Below are positions 1 to 8,031 of a stretch of 64,000 bases of DNA, piece after piece. Origin of the DNA: SFLA01 sp964485815 (GTDB taxonomy: Bacteria; Bacillota; Clostridia; Oscillospirales; CAG-382); the NCBI GenBank assembly GCA_964485815.1, contig CAZAJX010000001.1, forward strand, positions 1 through 64,000, written 5' to 3'. Every line of letters begins with the position of its first letter. Positions within the stretch are counted from its first letter, which is position 1. A program made the position numbers and the translations under genes. The notes beneath the pieces are model-generated. The model saw only the letters and a list, made by a program, of their open reading frames with translations, made no database searches and was not told the DNA's origin.

Positions 1-110
1 TATGGAACGGAGACATTGATCATCTCCGCTAACTGTTCTTGCGTTATTTTATTGACTTTTCGGATGCGCCGTATCCGCCTTCCAATTTCCTTGATTTTTT
101 CGCTACTCAC
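1..110 (-). CDS. XRE-family helix-turn-helix regulator, N-terminal part (runs off left edge)
   Basis: Only the first 36 residues are in the window. Reading leftward from a GTG at 108-110, the peptide begins VSSEKIKEIGRRIRRIRKVN and continues with ITQEQLAEMINVSVP, the first half of a Cro/C1-type helix-turn-helix (helix 2 TQEQLAEM, turn, start of the recognition helix). The GTG is preceded by AAGGAGG with an 8-nt spacer, a strong site that fixes the start. The gene is probably a DNA-binding repressor; target and C-terminal domain lie outside the window. It shares the 226-bp gap to the kinase gene at 336 with a bidirectional terminator. Confidence 0.75.
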   Translation of the reverse strand, partial: MSSEKIKEIGRRIRRIRKVNKITQEQLAEMINVSVP

Positions 111-226
111 TGTACTTGCCTCCTTCGGCAAGCACACACAATACCACATCTTTTTTGATATATCCAGCGAAAACCAAAAAAATGTGCACTTTATTCATTC
201 ACAAAATTCACTTGCTTATTATACGA

Positions 227-268
227 AAAAACCAGCAATATAGCCGTCTGACTAAATTGCTGGTTTTT
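227..268. terminator. Bidirectional intrinsic terminator
   Basis: A 13-bp perfect stem (AAAAACCAGCAAT at 227-239 with its complement at 256-268) has an A-tract on the left and a T-tract on the right, so it can stop transcription in both directions. It lies just downstream of the leftward operon that ends at 336. Confidence 0.6.
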
Positions 269-335
269 CTGTCATCCTACTCGGTTTTCGTATTTCTCCG
301 TTAAGGACAACACGCTTTGACCTCTGCCTTGTTTT

Positions 336-1238
336 TTATATAAGTTGTGTTAAATACTCTTTGGAAAATTGTTGAATATTCGAATCTCCGATATTTATTG
401 CAAAGTTTAGAAAATCCAATGAAATAAAAATATGAAACGCTTTTTCAAAAGCAGCAAATTCATCTTTTCGATAGCCGTTATAACTATCTAAAAATGCATT
501 TCTGAATTGCAAATAATCTTGCTCGCTGTAATTCGTTTTCATCCAAAAGGTGAATCGTGCAATATCTGCCATCCAATTATAAGACATAGCATCGTCCCAA
601 TCTATCAGAACGAGCTCGCCGTTATCTTGAACAATAACATTCTTTGTAGACAAATCTCCGTGACAGAGTACTGAAGGCAAATCATCGAAACATTTTAGTG
701 TATTCAACAAAACCTTTTTCATTTCTTGCAATTCTGTTTCGGTATAAACGCCTTTTTCTATTAATAGCTCGGTTCGATCATCAAACTCATCATCGAAAAA
801 GGAATGCATACTTTCGCTATCACCTTCTCCGTCACCGATATACCCAAATCCCTTTATAGAGATTTGGTGTATATTTGATACAAGGACAGCAAGTTTTTTA
901 TAAAATTCGATTTCATCTGATTGTGTAAATTGCAGTTTGTCAGCAGTAATACCATTTAACTCTTGTTCGATTAAATAACCATTCGGGAATTCAGGATTAT
1001 CACGAGTAAAAGTTATAAGTTCGGCACAGGGAATATCATTTTCTAAAAGCAGTTGATTTACAAATTGCAGTTTTCCATCCTCGGGCCAATATTCATTTCT
1101 GAAAAACTTGAAAATATATCGTTTATCATTACACTTAAAAGAATAAACGCTGTTATTTGCGACATTTTTAAATTGTTTGATTTCGGTCGCATTACAATTA
1201 AAGGTTTCTCTAACGATTTTCTCAATAGCATTGACCAT
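336..1238 (-). CDS. APH/choline-kinase-family phosphotransferase
   Basis: A 300-residue protein with the protein-kinase-like fold of aminoglycoside and small-molecule phosphotransferases. The Brenner motif HGDLSTKN (catalytic Asp, metal-binding Asn) is near residue 193, followed by LIDWDDA, equivalent to the DFG metal-binding segment. The N-lobe has the YIFKFF lysine strand. It probably transfers the ATP gamma-phosphate to a hydroxylated small molecule in the cytosol. Members of this family include antibiotic-resistance enzymes, but nothing visible fixes the substrate. Its ATG overlaps the stop of the acetyltransferase upstream (TAATG at 1236-1240), so the two are translationally coupled. It is the last gene of the leftward operon starting at 5129. 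Confidence 0.8.
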   Translation of the reverse strand: MVNAIEKIVRETFNCNATEIKQFKNVANNSVYSFKCNDKRYIFKFFRNEYWPEDGKLQFVNQLLLENDIPCAELITFTRDNPEFPNGYLIEQELNGITADKLQFTQSDEIEFYKKLAVLVSNIHQISIKGFGYIGDGEGDSESMHSFFDDEFDDRTELLIEKGVYTETELQEMKKVLLNTLKCFDDLPSVLCHGDLSTKNVIVQDNGELVLIDWDDAMSYNWMADIARFTFWMKTNYSEQDYLQFRNAFLDSYNGYRKDEFAAFEKAFHIFISLDFLNFAINIGDSNIQQFSKEYLTQLI

Positions 1239-1846
1239 TACTGATCACCGCCTTTCACAGAACGGCCTTCATAAGGTGAATCACCATAGAATTTATCAGC
1301 AAGTGTGCATTTGGAAGAATAGCGTCTCAAATAATAGTAATCGTCGCCATAACGATTATATGAGTAATCGTAAACAGTGCGCTTTTCAAACAACTTAAAA
1401 CCTGCTTTTTCAGCGGAACGGAAAGATGCAGTATTATCCACATCCATAACTGCGATAAGATAATCAATACCATATTTCCAGCAAAACCACTCGGCAAAAG
1501 CTTCGGCTGCCTCGGAAGCGTAACCGTTCTTGGTATAATCGCCAATCATCATCCAACCAAGCTCATATTCAAACAGCATATCTTCCTTGCAAAAGCACAG
1601 ACACCCCATAACTTCGCGTGTTTGCTTGTGTTCGATTGCATAACAACGCCAGGTATCAATATCTCCATCGTTTTCGAGTTGGTTGAAATGGTTAATATGA
1701 TTTATAGTATCTGCTGTATCAAGTTCGACTTCTAAAAAATCCGGTGCAAACTTTAAAACCTGTTCATCGGTTTTTATTCTATATAAGGCGTTAACATCGT
1801 TCTCGTTAAAATCACGAACGATAAGCCTTTTTGTTTCTATATACAT
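1238..1846 (-). CDS. GNAT-family N-acetyltransferase (RimJ/RimL type)
   Basis: A 202-residue acetyltransferase starting IETKRLIVRDFNENDVNALY, the usual opening of RimJ/RimL-like GNATs that act on protein N-termini or small molecules. The acetyl-CoA segment is diverged (MMIGDYTKNGYASEAAEAF in place of the common QGxGxG/A form). The later AVMDVDNTASFRSAEKAGF matches the conserved N-x-x-S-x-x-x-x-E-K-x-G-F motif. It overlaps the kinase gene by one base and follows the methyltransferase gene by about 58 bp. Three group-transfer enzymes next to an ABC exporter suggest a modification/export or resistance cassette; that role is inference. Confidence 0.8.
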   Translation of the reverse strand: MYIETKRLIVRDFNENDVNALYRIKTDEQVLKFAPDFLEVELDTADTINHINHFNQLENDGDIDTWRCYAIEHKQTREVMGCLCFCKEDMLFEYELGWMMIGDYTKNGYASEAAEAFAEWFCWKYGIDYLIAVMDVDNTASFRSAEKAGFKLFEKRTVYDYSYNRYGDDYYYLRRYSSKCTLADKFYGDSPYEGRSVKGGDQ

Positions 1847-1903
1847 TTATCCTCCTTTATCGATTCAACTCAAATAAACATAAAACAACGCTCTTACCTT
1901 TGA

Positions 1904-2563
1904 TTATTTAACGACTGCGTACATCATAAAGGGAAAATGGTTTTCTATGGAGGTAAAGCCTTGCTCGATAATTTCAAGATCTGCATCTTTTAACTCTTTT
2001 TCAAAGATTTGGTTGGTTACTATTCTGCAGGAGGTTTCGGCAACGAGGACTGTTTTCCCTTCGCAAACACGTTCTCCAAGGTCGAAGGCTATGGAAATAT
2101 CGGTGCTTCGTTCCATTTTACCGTCCCCCATTGTGCAGATAAGGGCGATGCCGTTTTCCGCAAGATGCTCTTTTATAAAGGAATAAAATGCTTTTCGGTC
2201 TTCGTCGGGCACCAGCATATGAATAACCGCAACGGAATAGATATAATCGAACTTTTTATCAAGGGTTCCACTTACCGCATCAAGTAATTGAAAGTTATCC
2301 GCATACGCTTTGTACTGTGATTTGCAAAAGTTAACTGCTTCGGGCGAAACATCGGTTGCCAGCAGGTTATAGCCGTTTTTAAGCAAATGAGCAGCGTCCC
2401 TGCCCTCTCCGCATCCGATCTCCAAAAGGGTGTTTTCCTTGGAGATGCCGTATTTTTGCACTATCTCCGTAACGATTGGGGAGCTTTCTTCCCCCACCCA
2501 CCTTAAATTCTTTTGATGTACCGCTTTGTAGCGTTCATCGTATGCTTCATAATATTTTCTCAT
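1904..2563 (-). CDS. Class I SAM-dependent methyltransferase
   Basis: A 219-residue Rossmann-fold methyltransferase. Motif I is LLEIGCGEGRDAAHL near residues 46-60, followed by the acidic strand end LLATDVSPEAV, with VAVIHML at motif IV and LICTMGDGKM further on. The sequence resembles the broad Methyltransf_11/TehB-like group acting on small molecules; no substrate can be named. It starts 12 bp after the stop of the second ABC permease gene and is in the same transcription unit. Confidence 0.85.
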   Translation of the reverse strand: MRKYYEAYDERYKAVHQKNLRWVGEESSPIVTEIVQKYGISKENTLLEIGCGEGRDAAHLLKNGYNLLATDVSPEAVNFCKSQYKAYADNFQLLDAVSGTLDKKFDYIYSVAVIHMLVPDEDRKAFYSFIKEHLAENGIALICTMGDGKMERSTDISIAFDLGERVCEGKTVLVAETSCRIVTNQIFEKELKDADLEIIEQGFTSIENHFPFMMYAVVK

Positions 2564-2574
2564 TTTAAACTCCT

Positions 2575-3351
2575 TTAGCTTCCCGTGGATTTATATTTTC
2601 TTAAACCGAATCTGAAAAACGCATAGCACGGGATGATAAACACAAAGCCCAGAAGCGGGAGCAGCGTGTACCATACGTTTTCGCTTTTTCCGATAAGATA
2701 CAAAAAGGGATAATACTGAAACAGTGCGATGGGAACAACGAAGGTGTAGAATTTTAACATTCCCTCTCCGTATATGGAAACGGGATATTTACCGAATTCA
2801 CGGGAACCATCGGTAAAGATATTCATAAATTCCAAGCCCTCTATGGTGAAAAAGCTAAAAGCCGCATACAGCACGAACAGCCCCGTAAAGACGCCTACGC
2901 CGCCCAATATCATAAACACTACAGTTATTATTTTAAAGCCCGTCCACCGGATGTCGCAGGTGATAAAGGCGTAAGCCAGCATTACCACCGCCTGCAAAAG
3001 TCTGCCGATACGGGAAAGGTCCATATCCGAAGCGAGAACCTGAAACATCTCGTTGCGGGGACGCAAAAGGATACGGTCAAGCTCGCCGCTTTTTATAAGG
3101 CGGGGGAACACGTCAAATCCTCTGAAAAAGCATTCGGTAAGAGAAAAAGCCATTAACACCACGGAAAAGCATATAAGTATTTCCGAAAAGGTAAAGCCGT
3201 TTACCGAATTAAAGCGGGAAAACATAAACGCCATACTTAAAAAAGTGGTAAAGGATATGAGAAACTGCCCTACCGCCGTCATAAAAAAGGAGGCTTTATA
3301 CTGCATCTGGGATTTTAACAGCATACCTATGTATTTAAAATATAATACCAT
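2575..3351 (-). CDS. ABC-2 family transporter permease (COG3694-like)
   Basis: A 258-residue integral membrane protein with about six hydrophobic segments (for example residues 24-45, 60-78, 110-126, 138-165, 205-225, 230-248). It opens with a YFKYIGMLLKSQMQYKASFF amphipathic segment, and the SGELDRILLRPRNEMFQVLA loop is typical of the COG3694/COG4587 pair. With the permease at 3355 and the ATPase at 4155 it should form a heterotetrameric exporter in the plasma membrane. The substrate is unknown; relatives are annotated as drug or uncharacterised exporters. The start is 3 bp after the preceding stop. Confidence 0.85.
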   Translation of the reverse strand: MVLYFKYIGMLLKSQMQYKASFFMTAVGQFLISFTTFLSMAFMFSRFNSVNGFTFSEILICFSVVLMAFSLTECFFRGFDVFPRLIKSGELDRILLRPRNEMFQVLASDMDLSRIGRLLQAVVMLAYAFITCDIRWTGFKIITVVFMILGGVGVFTGLFVLYAAFSFFTIEGLEFMNIFTDGSREFGKYPVSIYGEGMLKFYTFVVPIALFQYYPFLYLIGKSENVWYTLLPLLGFVFIIPCYAFFRFGLRKYKSTGS

Positions 3352-3354
3352 ATA

Positions 3355-4158
3355 CTACCCTCCCTGCACAACTACTTTTTTAAGTGCATAGCGGAAAATA
3401 AGCTTGCCCGCGCACCACATAACCGAAAGCCAGACGATCTGCAAAGCAATGCTTTTCAACGCTTCCATACCGCTTAAGTAGCCGGTATAAATTAAAAACG
3501 GTGTATTCTGCATTGACGCAAAGGGCAGAGCGTATATAAACGGCTGAAGCCAAAGGGGGAAAAACGGAATAGGTATAAGCGCACCGCTGAAAAATTCTAT
3601 TACCGAGGTGGCAAGCACACGTATTCCCTTGGGAGAAACCGTAAAAAATGCGCAGGCGTGTACCAGCATTGAAAAAGCGACGATAACAAACAGTCCCAAG
3701 AGCATTGAAACCAAGAACAATACAAAGGACAGGCAGTCTACGGGCAATGAAATACCGTAGGGGTGCGGCAAAACTGCGGCGAAAATAAGTATGGGCAGAC
3801 AGCGAAGCACGGCACGGGAAAGTCTTGTAGCCGTATTCTTGGTAAACCACATATTGTAGATATCGATAGGACGGCACAGCTCGTAGGCGATATTACCCGA
3901 AACGATGCAATCGAATATCTCCGAATCGAAAAACCACGCCATAAAGAGCGCCAGAAACGCCTGCTGCAGCCATATATAAGACGAAAGAGAATCAAATGGC
4001 ATAGGAAACACATCTGTGTTTTCCATATAAAATGCGCGGAACATAAGTATGTTCATTCCGCCCCAAGCAAACTGGGTTGCTATTCCCGCCCAGGCGGCGG
4101 CACGATATTGCAGACCTGCAATAAACCGAATTCTGAAAAAAGACAGATACTTTCTCAT
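3355..4158 (-). CDS. ABC-2 family transporter permease (COG4587-like)
   Basis: A 267-residue membrane protein with about six hydrophobic helices. The motif SGNIAYELCRPIDIYNMWF near residue 88 matches the conserved 'G.I...L.RP.....' cytoplasmic loop of COG4587 permeases; the neighbouring permease has the matching SGELDRILLRP. Its ATG overlaps the ATPase stop by 4 bp (4155-4158). It is the second membrane half of the exporter. Confidence 0.85.
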   Translation of the reverse strand: MRKYLSFFRIRFIAGLQYRAAAWAGIATQFAWGGMNILMFRAFYMENTDVFPMPFDSLSSYIWLQQAFLALFMAWFFDSEIFDCIVSGNIAYELCRPIDIYNMWFTKNTATRLSRAVLRCLPILIFAAVLPHPYGISLPVDCLSFVLFLVSMLLGLFVIVAFSMLVHACAFFTVSPKGIRVLATSVIEFFSGALIPIPFFPLWLQPFIYALPFASMQNTPFLIYTGYLSGMEALKSIALQIVWLSVMWCAGKLIFRYALKKVVVQGG

Positions 4159-5129
4159 ATGGCAAATTCCTTATAAAGAGAAACCACGGTTTCGTCTATA
4201 GTTTCTCCCGTAACCGAAACGTCCTTTATCTCCACACCTTGTGAAATAAAGGATATAGCGCGGGAAACGGAAATTCGGCTTATATCTATTATTATCTCGC
4301 CGTGGCCGTTAAGATCCTTTACCACCGTAAAATCATCGCACACGGGAAGCTTTTCACCGATATAATCCACCGTGAGGGTTTTATATGAGGAATGTCGGTT
4401 TTTAAGGTCGGCAAGAGAGCCGTCCAAAAGAATACGTCCTTTTCCGATAAGCAATATTCTTTCGGTAAGAGCCTCTATATCCTGCATATCGTGGGTGGTA
4501 AGGATAACAGTGGTCTTGTTTTCCTTATTCACGGTTTTTATAAACTCCCTCACCGCGATCTTTGAAACCGCATCCAAACCGATAGTCGGCTCATCGAGAA
4601 AAAGTGTTTTGGGGTTGTGCAAAAGGGATGCGCCGATCTCGCAACGCATTCTCTGCCCCAAGGAAAGCTGGCGTGCGGGGGTTTTCAAGATCTCGCCCAG
4701 ATCGAGCAGTTCCGTGAGATCGGACAGAGTCTTTTTGTATGCGGCCCTCTCCACCTTATAAATATCGCGGATAAGTTCATAGCTGTCGATAACGGGAACG
4801 TCCCACCAAAGCTGGGAGCGCTGTCCGAACACCACGCCGATCTCCTTGACGTGATCAACTCTTTCCTTCCAAGGAACTCTGCCGTTTATGATACATTCGC
4901 CGCTGTCGGGAGTGAGAATTCCGCTCATAATCTTTACGGTACTGGATTTTCCCGCCCCGTTGGGACCAATATACCCCACCATCTCGCCGTCATTTACTGT
5001 AAACGATACGTCCTGCAACGCACGTACATAGGTATATTCCTTGCTGAACAAAGCCTTAACGGCTTGTCCGAAGCCCGCTTTGCGCTTTGCTACCTTAAAG
5101 GTCTTTGAAACGTTTTTAAGCTCTATCAT
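4155..5129 (-). CDS. ABC transporter ATP-binding protein (COG4586-like)
   Basis: A 324-residue ABC ATPase. It shows Walker A GPNGAGKSS, a Q-loop in VVFGQRSQLWWD, the signature LSLGQRMRCEI, Walker B TLFLDEPTIGLD and the switch His in TTHDMQD. The FGQRSQLWWDVPV stretch and a C-terminal extension of about 100 residues are characteristic of COG4586 (daunorubicin-exporter-like) ATPases. The start is placed at MIELKNVSKTF (5129) rather than 24 nt upstream, because AAAGGAGG lies at normal distance from it. First gene of the operon running to 336, with a good promoter at 5159-5186. Confidence 0.9.
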   Translation of the reverse strand: MIELKNVSKTFKVAKRKAGFGQAVKALFSKEYTYVRALQDVSFTVNDGEMVGYIGPNGAGKSSTVKIMSGILTPDSGECIINGRVPWKERVDHVKEIGVVFGQRSQLWWDVPVIDSYELIRDIYKVERAAYKKTLSDLTELLDLGEILKTPARQLSLGQRMRCEIGASLLHNPKTLFLDEPTIGLDAVSKIAVREFIKTVNKENKTTVILTTHDMQDIEALTERILLIGKGRILLDGSLADLKNRHSSYKTLTVDYIGEKLPVCDDFTVVKDLNGHGEIIIDISRISVSRAISFISQGVEIKDVSVTGETIDETVVSLYKEFAI

Positions 5130-5158
5130 TTTCACCGCCTCCTTTATTACCAAAAATA

Positions 5159-5186
5159 ATTATACCACCGTTTTAATTTTTGGCAA
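5159..5186 (-). promoter_or_regulatory. Sigma-A-type promoter of the ABC exporter operon
   Basis: On the minus strand, TTGCCA, 16 bp, then TATAAT with an upstream TG (TGGTATAAT, extended -10), about 30 bp before the ATPase start. Confidence 0.6.
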
Positions 5187-5240
5187 TCAACTGAAAATTG
5201 TATGATTACAATTATTCCGTGAGTTTTTGCAAAAAGCAAA

Positions 5241-5263
5241 GACGGACAGAATAACTGTCCGTC
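5241..5263 (-). terminator. Intrinsic terminator after the prfB operon
   Basis: GACGGACAG and its perfect complement around a 5-nt loop (5241-5249 / 5255-5263), followed on the minus strand by TTTGCTTTTTGC. It lies 20 bp past the stop of the small gene at 5283. Confidence 0.65.
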
Positions 5264-5282
5264 CGAAATGTGTAATATTGAA

Positions 5283-5591
5283 TTAAAGTGCGGGCATAGG
5301 CTCGAGGTCTTCGTCTTCGCCTTCGAAGGTGCAAAGAATATCGTCCTCGCATACGTCGAAGTCTTCGAAATCGTCTTCGAATTCTTCACCGTCGCTAAAG
5401 CAGCTTGCAAGTTTTTTCTGAATTCTGTCAGAAAGAAGGAAGTAAGTTCCTGCCGCGCCGCCAAGTGCGGATACAACGGCAAAGGTTCTTGCAAGAACTT
5501 TATTTTTGTTCCAAAGAATGATGCTGAGTACGAGGCAAGTAAGTGCCTGTGCTACGAATGCAATTCCAAATACCTGTTTCTTGTTTTTCAT
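5283..5591 (-). CDS. Small membrane protein with acidic C-terminal tail, function unknown
   Basis: A 102-residue protein with two hydrophobic segments (about residues 8-26 and 33-53) and a C-terminal third that is almost all Asp and Glu (DGEEFEDDFEDFDVCEDD and onward). It starts 20 bp after the prfB stop and ends at a terminator, so it is cotranscribed with prfB. I do not recognise the family. The tail might bind cations or a basic partner; no function is claimed. Confidence 0.6.
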   Translation of the reverse strand: MKNKKQVFGIAFVAQALTCLVLSIILWNKNKVLARTFAVVSALGGAAGTYFLLSDRIQKKLASCFSDGEEFEDDFEDFDVCEDDILCTFEGEDEDLEPMPAL

Positions 5592-5611
5592 TTTTTACCC
5601 TCCGTTTATGG

Positions 5612-6721
5612 TTATTGTTGGCATTTATATTTTAAATATGCGTTGATAAACTCATCTATTTCCCCATCCATAACAGCGGAAATATTACCTGTTTCGCAAC
5701 CCGTGCGGTTATCCTTTACCAGAGTATAGGGCATAAACACATAAGACCGTATCTGGGAGCCCCACTCGATATTCATTTTTGTTCCCACGATATCATCGAT
5801 CTTCTCGAGATGCTCGCGCTCTTTTATCTCCAGCAGCTTACTCTTGAGCATTCGCATTGCGGTCTCGCGGTTTTGTATCTGGCTTCGCTCGGTCTGACAG
5901 CCCACCACGATACCAGTGGGTATGTGGGTTATACGGATAGCGGAGTCGGTCTTATTAACGTGCTGACCTCCTGCGCCGGAAGCGCGGTGAGTATCTATCT
6001 TGAGGTCTGCTTCGTTAATTTCAATCTTAATTTCATCATTAAACTCGGGCATAACCTCCACGGATGCGAAGGAAGTATGTCTTCTTCCCGATGAATCAAA
6101 GGGAGAAACTCTTACCAGACGGTGAACGCCTGATTCGCTTTTGAGATATCCGTATGCATTCTCTCCCGAAATGAGGATGGAAACACTTTTAATTCCCGCT
6201 TCGTCCCCGTCAAGATAATCCAGAACCTTTACCTTAAAGCGTTTACGCTCGCCGTAGCGGCAATACATTCTGTAAAGCATTTCCGCCCAGTCCTGCGCCT
6301 CCGTTCCGCCTGCGCCGGGATGAATGGAAAGGATGGCGTTGTTTCCGTCGTATTCGCCGGAAAGGAGAATTTCTATTTTTTGTCTTTCATACTCTTCGGA
6401 AACGGCGGCAAGCTCGGAAAGTATTTCCTCCGCCATATCCTCGTCCTCTTCCTCGATCGCCATATCGACAAGCTGCGACACGTTATCGAAGGACTTGACA
6501 AGGGAAAGATATTTATCCAAAAGTCCTTTTTTCTGCTTCATTAAACGAAGTACTTTTTGCGAATTCTCTGCGTTGGACCAGAAATCGGGAGCGTTGACCT
6601 GTTCCTCAAGAGAAGCGACTTCTGTTTTGAGTTCATCAACCTTGATAGAAACGCCCAATTCCTTTATACCCGCTTCAAGTTCACGGATAGATTGCTTTGA
6701 TTGTTCAAGCTGTATGAGCAC
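5612..6721 (-). CDS. prfB: Peptide chain release factor 2
   Basis: A 369-residue class I release factor that reads UGA and UAA stop codons on the ribosome. SPF (within RVSPFDSSGRRH), the stop-codon-recognition tripeptide typical of RF2, and the universal GGQ (within SGAGGQHVNKTDSA), which triggers peptidyl-tRNA hydrolysis, are both intact. The N-terminal helical domain ends at NAPDFWSN, as in other RF2 proteins. The start is a GTG at 6719-6721 with AGAGG 7 nt upstream. The reading frame is open throughout: the +1 programmed-frameshift site (in-frame UGA near codon 26) that regulates prfB in many bacteria is absent here. Confidence 0.95.
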   Translation of the reverse strand: MLIQLEQSKQSIRELEAGIKELGVSIKVDELKTEVASLEEQVNAPDFWSNAENSQKVLRLMKQKKGLLDKYLSLVKSFDNVSQLVDMAIEEEDEDMAEEILSELAAVSEEYERQKIEILLSGEYDGNNAILSIHPGAGGTEAQDWAEMLYRMYCRYGERKRFKVKVLDYLDGDEAGIKSVSILISGENAYGYLKSESGVHRLVRVSPFDSSGRRHTSFASVEVMPEFNDEIKIEINEADLKIDTHRASGAGGQHVNKTDSAIRITHIPTGIVVGCQTERSQIQNRETAMRMLKSKLLEIKEREHLEKIDDIVGTKMNIEWGSQIRSYVFMPYTLVKDNRTGCETGNISAVMDGEIDEFINAYLKYKCQQ

Positions 6722-6751
6722 TTGTATACCTCTTATAGTTTTACTGCTATT

Positions 6752-6780
6752 ATTATATCCTATAACTTTGCTGTTGTCAA
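6752..6780 (-). promoter_or_regulatory. prfB promoter
   Basis: Minus strand TTGACA, 17 bp, TATAAT, ending about 30 bp before the GTG start of prfB. Confidence 0.7.
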
Positions 6781-6880
6781 CAAATTTCTTTGCCTATAAA
6801 AAAGCTACTTCACGTAAAGCTATTAGAAACCGACAGAATTTCAAGTTCAGCCGGTTCTTCTATTCTACGAATTGAATCGG

Positions 6881-7321
6881 CTATTCTACCACAAATTCAG
6901 TCCACTCTATTTTATCGTACTGCATTGCATTCACGGATTTTTTCATGCCCAGTTTTTCATAAAACGGAATAGCCTTCTCATTGGCATTCAAGTAAACCAC
7001 TATATTATTTTCGCCGCCTGCAATTTTGTGGGCAGTTTTCATCAGACGTTTGCCGATGCCCTGCCTTGTATATGCTCTGTCTACGCCTAAATCTGTTACA
7101 AAAAGCCAATACGCGAAGTCTGTCAAGCCAAACAAAACACCTACGACGGTATTACTTTCGTTTCTCGCCACAAGACTAATTGATACAGTGTTGACAAGTT
7201 TAACAACTCGATCATTGAATCGCTCCTTAGGATACTGTGAACCCAAGTCAGTTCTTTTAAGAAAATCAATATACTCTTGTGCTGAAATCCGTTCTTCCAA
7301 AATAGATATATTTTCTGTCAT
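6881..7321 (-). CDS. GNAT-family N-acetyltransferase
   Basis: A 146-residue single-domain acetyltransferase. The acetyl-CoA pyrophosphate loop is RQGIGKRLM, and the C-terminal VYLNANEKAIPFYEKLGM is the typical GNAT motif B. The start MTENISILEERIS at 7321 is preferred over a Met 12 codons upstream because GGAG lies 7 nt before it. The gene stands alone between prfB and the rnpB region. Substrate unknown. Confidence 0.85.
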   Translation of the reverse strand: MTENISILEERISAQEYIDFLKRTDLGSQYPKERFNDRVVKLVNTVSISLVARNESNTVVGVLFGLTDFAYWLFVTDLGVDRAYTRQGIGKRLMKTAHKIAGGENNIVVYLNANEKAIPFYEKLGMKKSVNAMQYDKIEWTEFVVE

Positions 7322-7381
7322 ATTAAAGCTCCAAAAATAATTACTACCAAATATCATTATATATTTGCCGTTGATTGTTCA

Positions 7382-7516
7382 AGTGTTATTCCGACTTTGT
7401 CGGAGTGATATTATTGCCTCAAGGCAATAGTGTTATTGAAACCTTACGGTTTCAGTGATATTTTCTTCGCCTTAATTGCCGAAGGCAATATCACTCGGCG
7501 TTAGCCGAATATCACT
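7382..7516. repeat. Composite palindromic intergenic element with AGTGATATT modules
   Basis: Three forward modules (AGTGTTATT 7382, AGTGATATT 7404, AGTGTTATT 7429) are each followed by a short perfect hairpin: CCGAC..GTCGG, ATTGCC..GGCAAT and GAAACC..GGTTTC. A fourth AGTGATATT at 7454 is followed by two modules in the opposite orientation (AATATCACT at 7487 and 7508) around CGGC..GCCG. The whole stretch can fold as nested hairpins. No gene is present. It resembles REP/MITE-like intergenic repeats. Confidence 0.7.
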
Positions 7517-7562
7517 GCGAAGTAATACAACTCGTCGTTTGAGCAAAACGGCGAATAAAACT

Positions 7563-7589
7563 GCCCAACTTCCTTGCGGGAAGTTGGGC
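7563..7589 (-). terminator. rnpB terminator
   Basis: An 11-bp perfect stem (GCCCAACTTCC and its complement) with a 5-nt loop, followed on the minus strand by AGTTTTATT, immediately after the 3' end of RNase P RNA. Confidence 0.8.
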
Positions 7590-7592
7590 TCC

Positions 7593-7936
7593 GCAACCTT
7601 TTCTGTAAGCCGGGTTCTGTCGTGAACAATCATCTATCTGGGATGTATGTTGCCACACACCTCTTGCCACCCGATTGGGCTGCCGAGCAAGCATTAGCGC
7701 CCGGTTGGGTGTTGCTTCGGATAGGGTTTACATGGCTGTGCCGTCTCCGACACACCGGTGAGCTCTTACCTCGCCTTTCCATCCTTACCTGAAAAATTCA
7801 GGCGGTTTATTTCTGTTGCACTGGCCCGGAAGTCGCCTTCGGCGGATGTTATCCGTTATCCTGCTCTGTGAAGCCCGGACTTTCCTCACGGTAAGACCTT
7901 TCGGTATGTTACCGCGCGATTGTTCAAAATGGTTGC
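7593..7936 (-). ncRNA. rnpB: RNase P RNA (bacterial type A)
   Basis: The catalytic RNA that matures tRNA 5' ends. Read on the minus strand, the 5' part contains GAGGAAAGTCCGGGCTTC (P4/J3-4 core, hallmark of RNase P) and the 3' part contains ACAGAACCCGGCTTA, the conserved strand ending near the 3' terminus. The outermost P1 helix can be paired directly: GCAACC..TTTT at 7936 downward with AAAAGGTTGC ending at 7593, which sets both ends and gives about 344 nt. A promoter with -10 at 7942-7947 puts the transcription start at or next to the first G. A strong terminator follows. The conventional GGAAAGTCCGGGC core indicates type A rather than the Bacillus type B. Confidence 0.95.
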
Positions 7937-7941
7937 AGATA

Positions 7942-7970
7942 ATCATAACATATTAAAATATATTTGTCAA
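7942..7970 (-). promoter_or_regulatory. rnpB promoter
   Basis: Minus strand TTGACA (7965-7970), 17 bp, TATGAT (7942-7947). Initiation about 6 nt further on coincides with the start of the P1 helix. Confidence 0.75.
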
Positions 7971-7974
7971 ACGG

Positions 7975-8003
7975 TTGAAATAAATTTTCGAATATATTAT
8001 AAT
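7975..8003 (+). promoter_or_regulatory. murD promoter
   Basis: TTGAAA (7975-7980), 17 bp, TATAAT (7998-8003). The -35 box is only 4 bp from the divergent rnpB -35 box. Confidence 0.7.
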
Positions 8004-8031
8004 GTAGAATATGGAAAGTGAGTGTTGATAT

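Noticed and set aside
16..304. Rightward open frames of 75 and 62 codons at the left edge
   Set aside because: They lie antisense to a convincing XRE regulator start and across a terminator; no RBS.
7512..7792. Open frames of 60-72 codons on both strands
   Set aside because: They fall inside RNase P RNA and its terminator.
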